From assembly GCA_002384765.1 (NCBI GenBank), contig DGBM01000155.1, forward strand, positions 1 to 7,432: 7,432 nucleotides of DNA, given 5' to 3'. The DNA is from Demequinaceae bacterium UBA4004. GTDB lineage: Bacteria > Actinomycetota > Actinomycetes > Actinomycetales > Demequinaceae. Position numbers and translations under genes: made by a program. This document shows positions 7,329 through 7,432 of this stretch, one piece after another. Numbering within the stretch: position 1 is the stretch's first letter; each line of letters begins with the position of its first letter. The notes beneath the pieces were generated by a model that worked only from the letters and a program-made list of their open reading frames with translations, was not told where the DNA came from and did not search any database.

Positions 7329-7432
7329 GATGGCGTCCACTCCGCTGAGAGTGCTTGAGCGCGGACTGGTGACGCTCGCTGACATCACCCGATCGTCAAC
7401 CAGTGCGGGCTACGGGTGCAGGGTGGAGCGGT

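Larger units (their letters stand above)
7113..7432. other. Gene-free 3' tail
   Basis: I see no supportable gene in these 320 bp: + strand frames are short, and the reverse-strand frame at 7056-7388 is Arg/Ser-rich without motifs. The tail holds a 14-bp direct repeat CGTCGAAGGAGTGG (7150-7163 and 7183-7196), short hairpins, and the repeat copy at 7250-7328. Near its end CGATCGTCAACCAG (from about 7390) resembles the outer part of the left arm of the 4.3-kb palindrome (CGATCGCCGACCAG), so another repeat copy may begin there. Confidence 0.6.

Noticed and set aside
7056..7388. Reverse-strand open frame at the 3' end (110 codons)
   Set aside because: It covers repeat sequence and the end of the amidohydrolase gene; composition is Arg/Ser/Thr/Pro-rich with no motif.

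Overview
The window is GC-rich DNA with strong G/C bias at third codon positions. It encodes one acyl-CoA-type catabolic cluster entirely on the + strand. Base composition, split FadE-type acyl-CoA dehydrogenases, ATGA start/stop overlaps and degenerate intergenic palindromic repeats all suggest an actinobacterium (Actinomycetota). I cannot name the genus from sequence alone.

Layout: (1) bases 1-1173 hold the 3' part of an FAD-linked oxidase resembling alkylglycerone-phosphate synthase (AGPS); its 5' end lies outside the window. (2) A 65-bp AT-richer gap with a candidate promoter precedes two acyl-CoA dehydrogenase (ACAD) genes that overlap by 4 bp (1239-2369 and 2366-3379). (3) An 86-bp gap carries a perfect 22-bp stem-loop. 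(4) A crotonase-fold protein follows (3466-4224); both glutamates used by classical enoyl-CoA hydratases are absent. (5) The 291-bp gap 4225-4515 holds a large imperfect inverted repeat, two perfect 25-bp tandem repeats and two imperfect 19-bp tandem repeats. (6) An acyl-CoA synthetase (4516-6069) overlaps a COG3618-type metal-dependent amidohydrolase (6066-7112) by 4 bp. (7) The 320-bp tail has no gene that I can support; it holds short inverted repeats and a second copy of one arm of the 4.3-kb inverted repeat.

Working model (inference): the synthetase activates a carboxylic acid as its CoA thioester, the two ACAD subunits together form one alpha2beta2-type dehydrogenase, the crotonase acts on the unsaturated product, and the amidohydrolase cleaves a ring, lactone or amide/ester in the substrate or an intermediate. 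The AGPS-like oxidase would act on a hydroxy acid or related group. The substrate cannot be read from the sequence. The features most worth following up are the complementary residue loss in the ACAD pair, the crotonase without catalytic Glu, the perfect stem-loop just before that crotonase, and the repeat families in the gaps.
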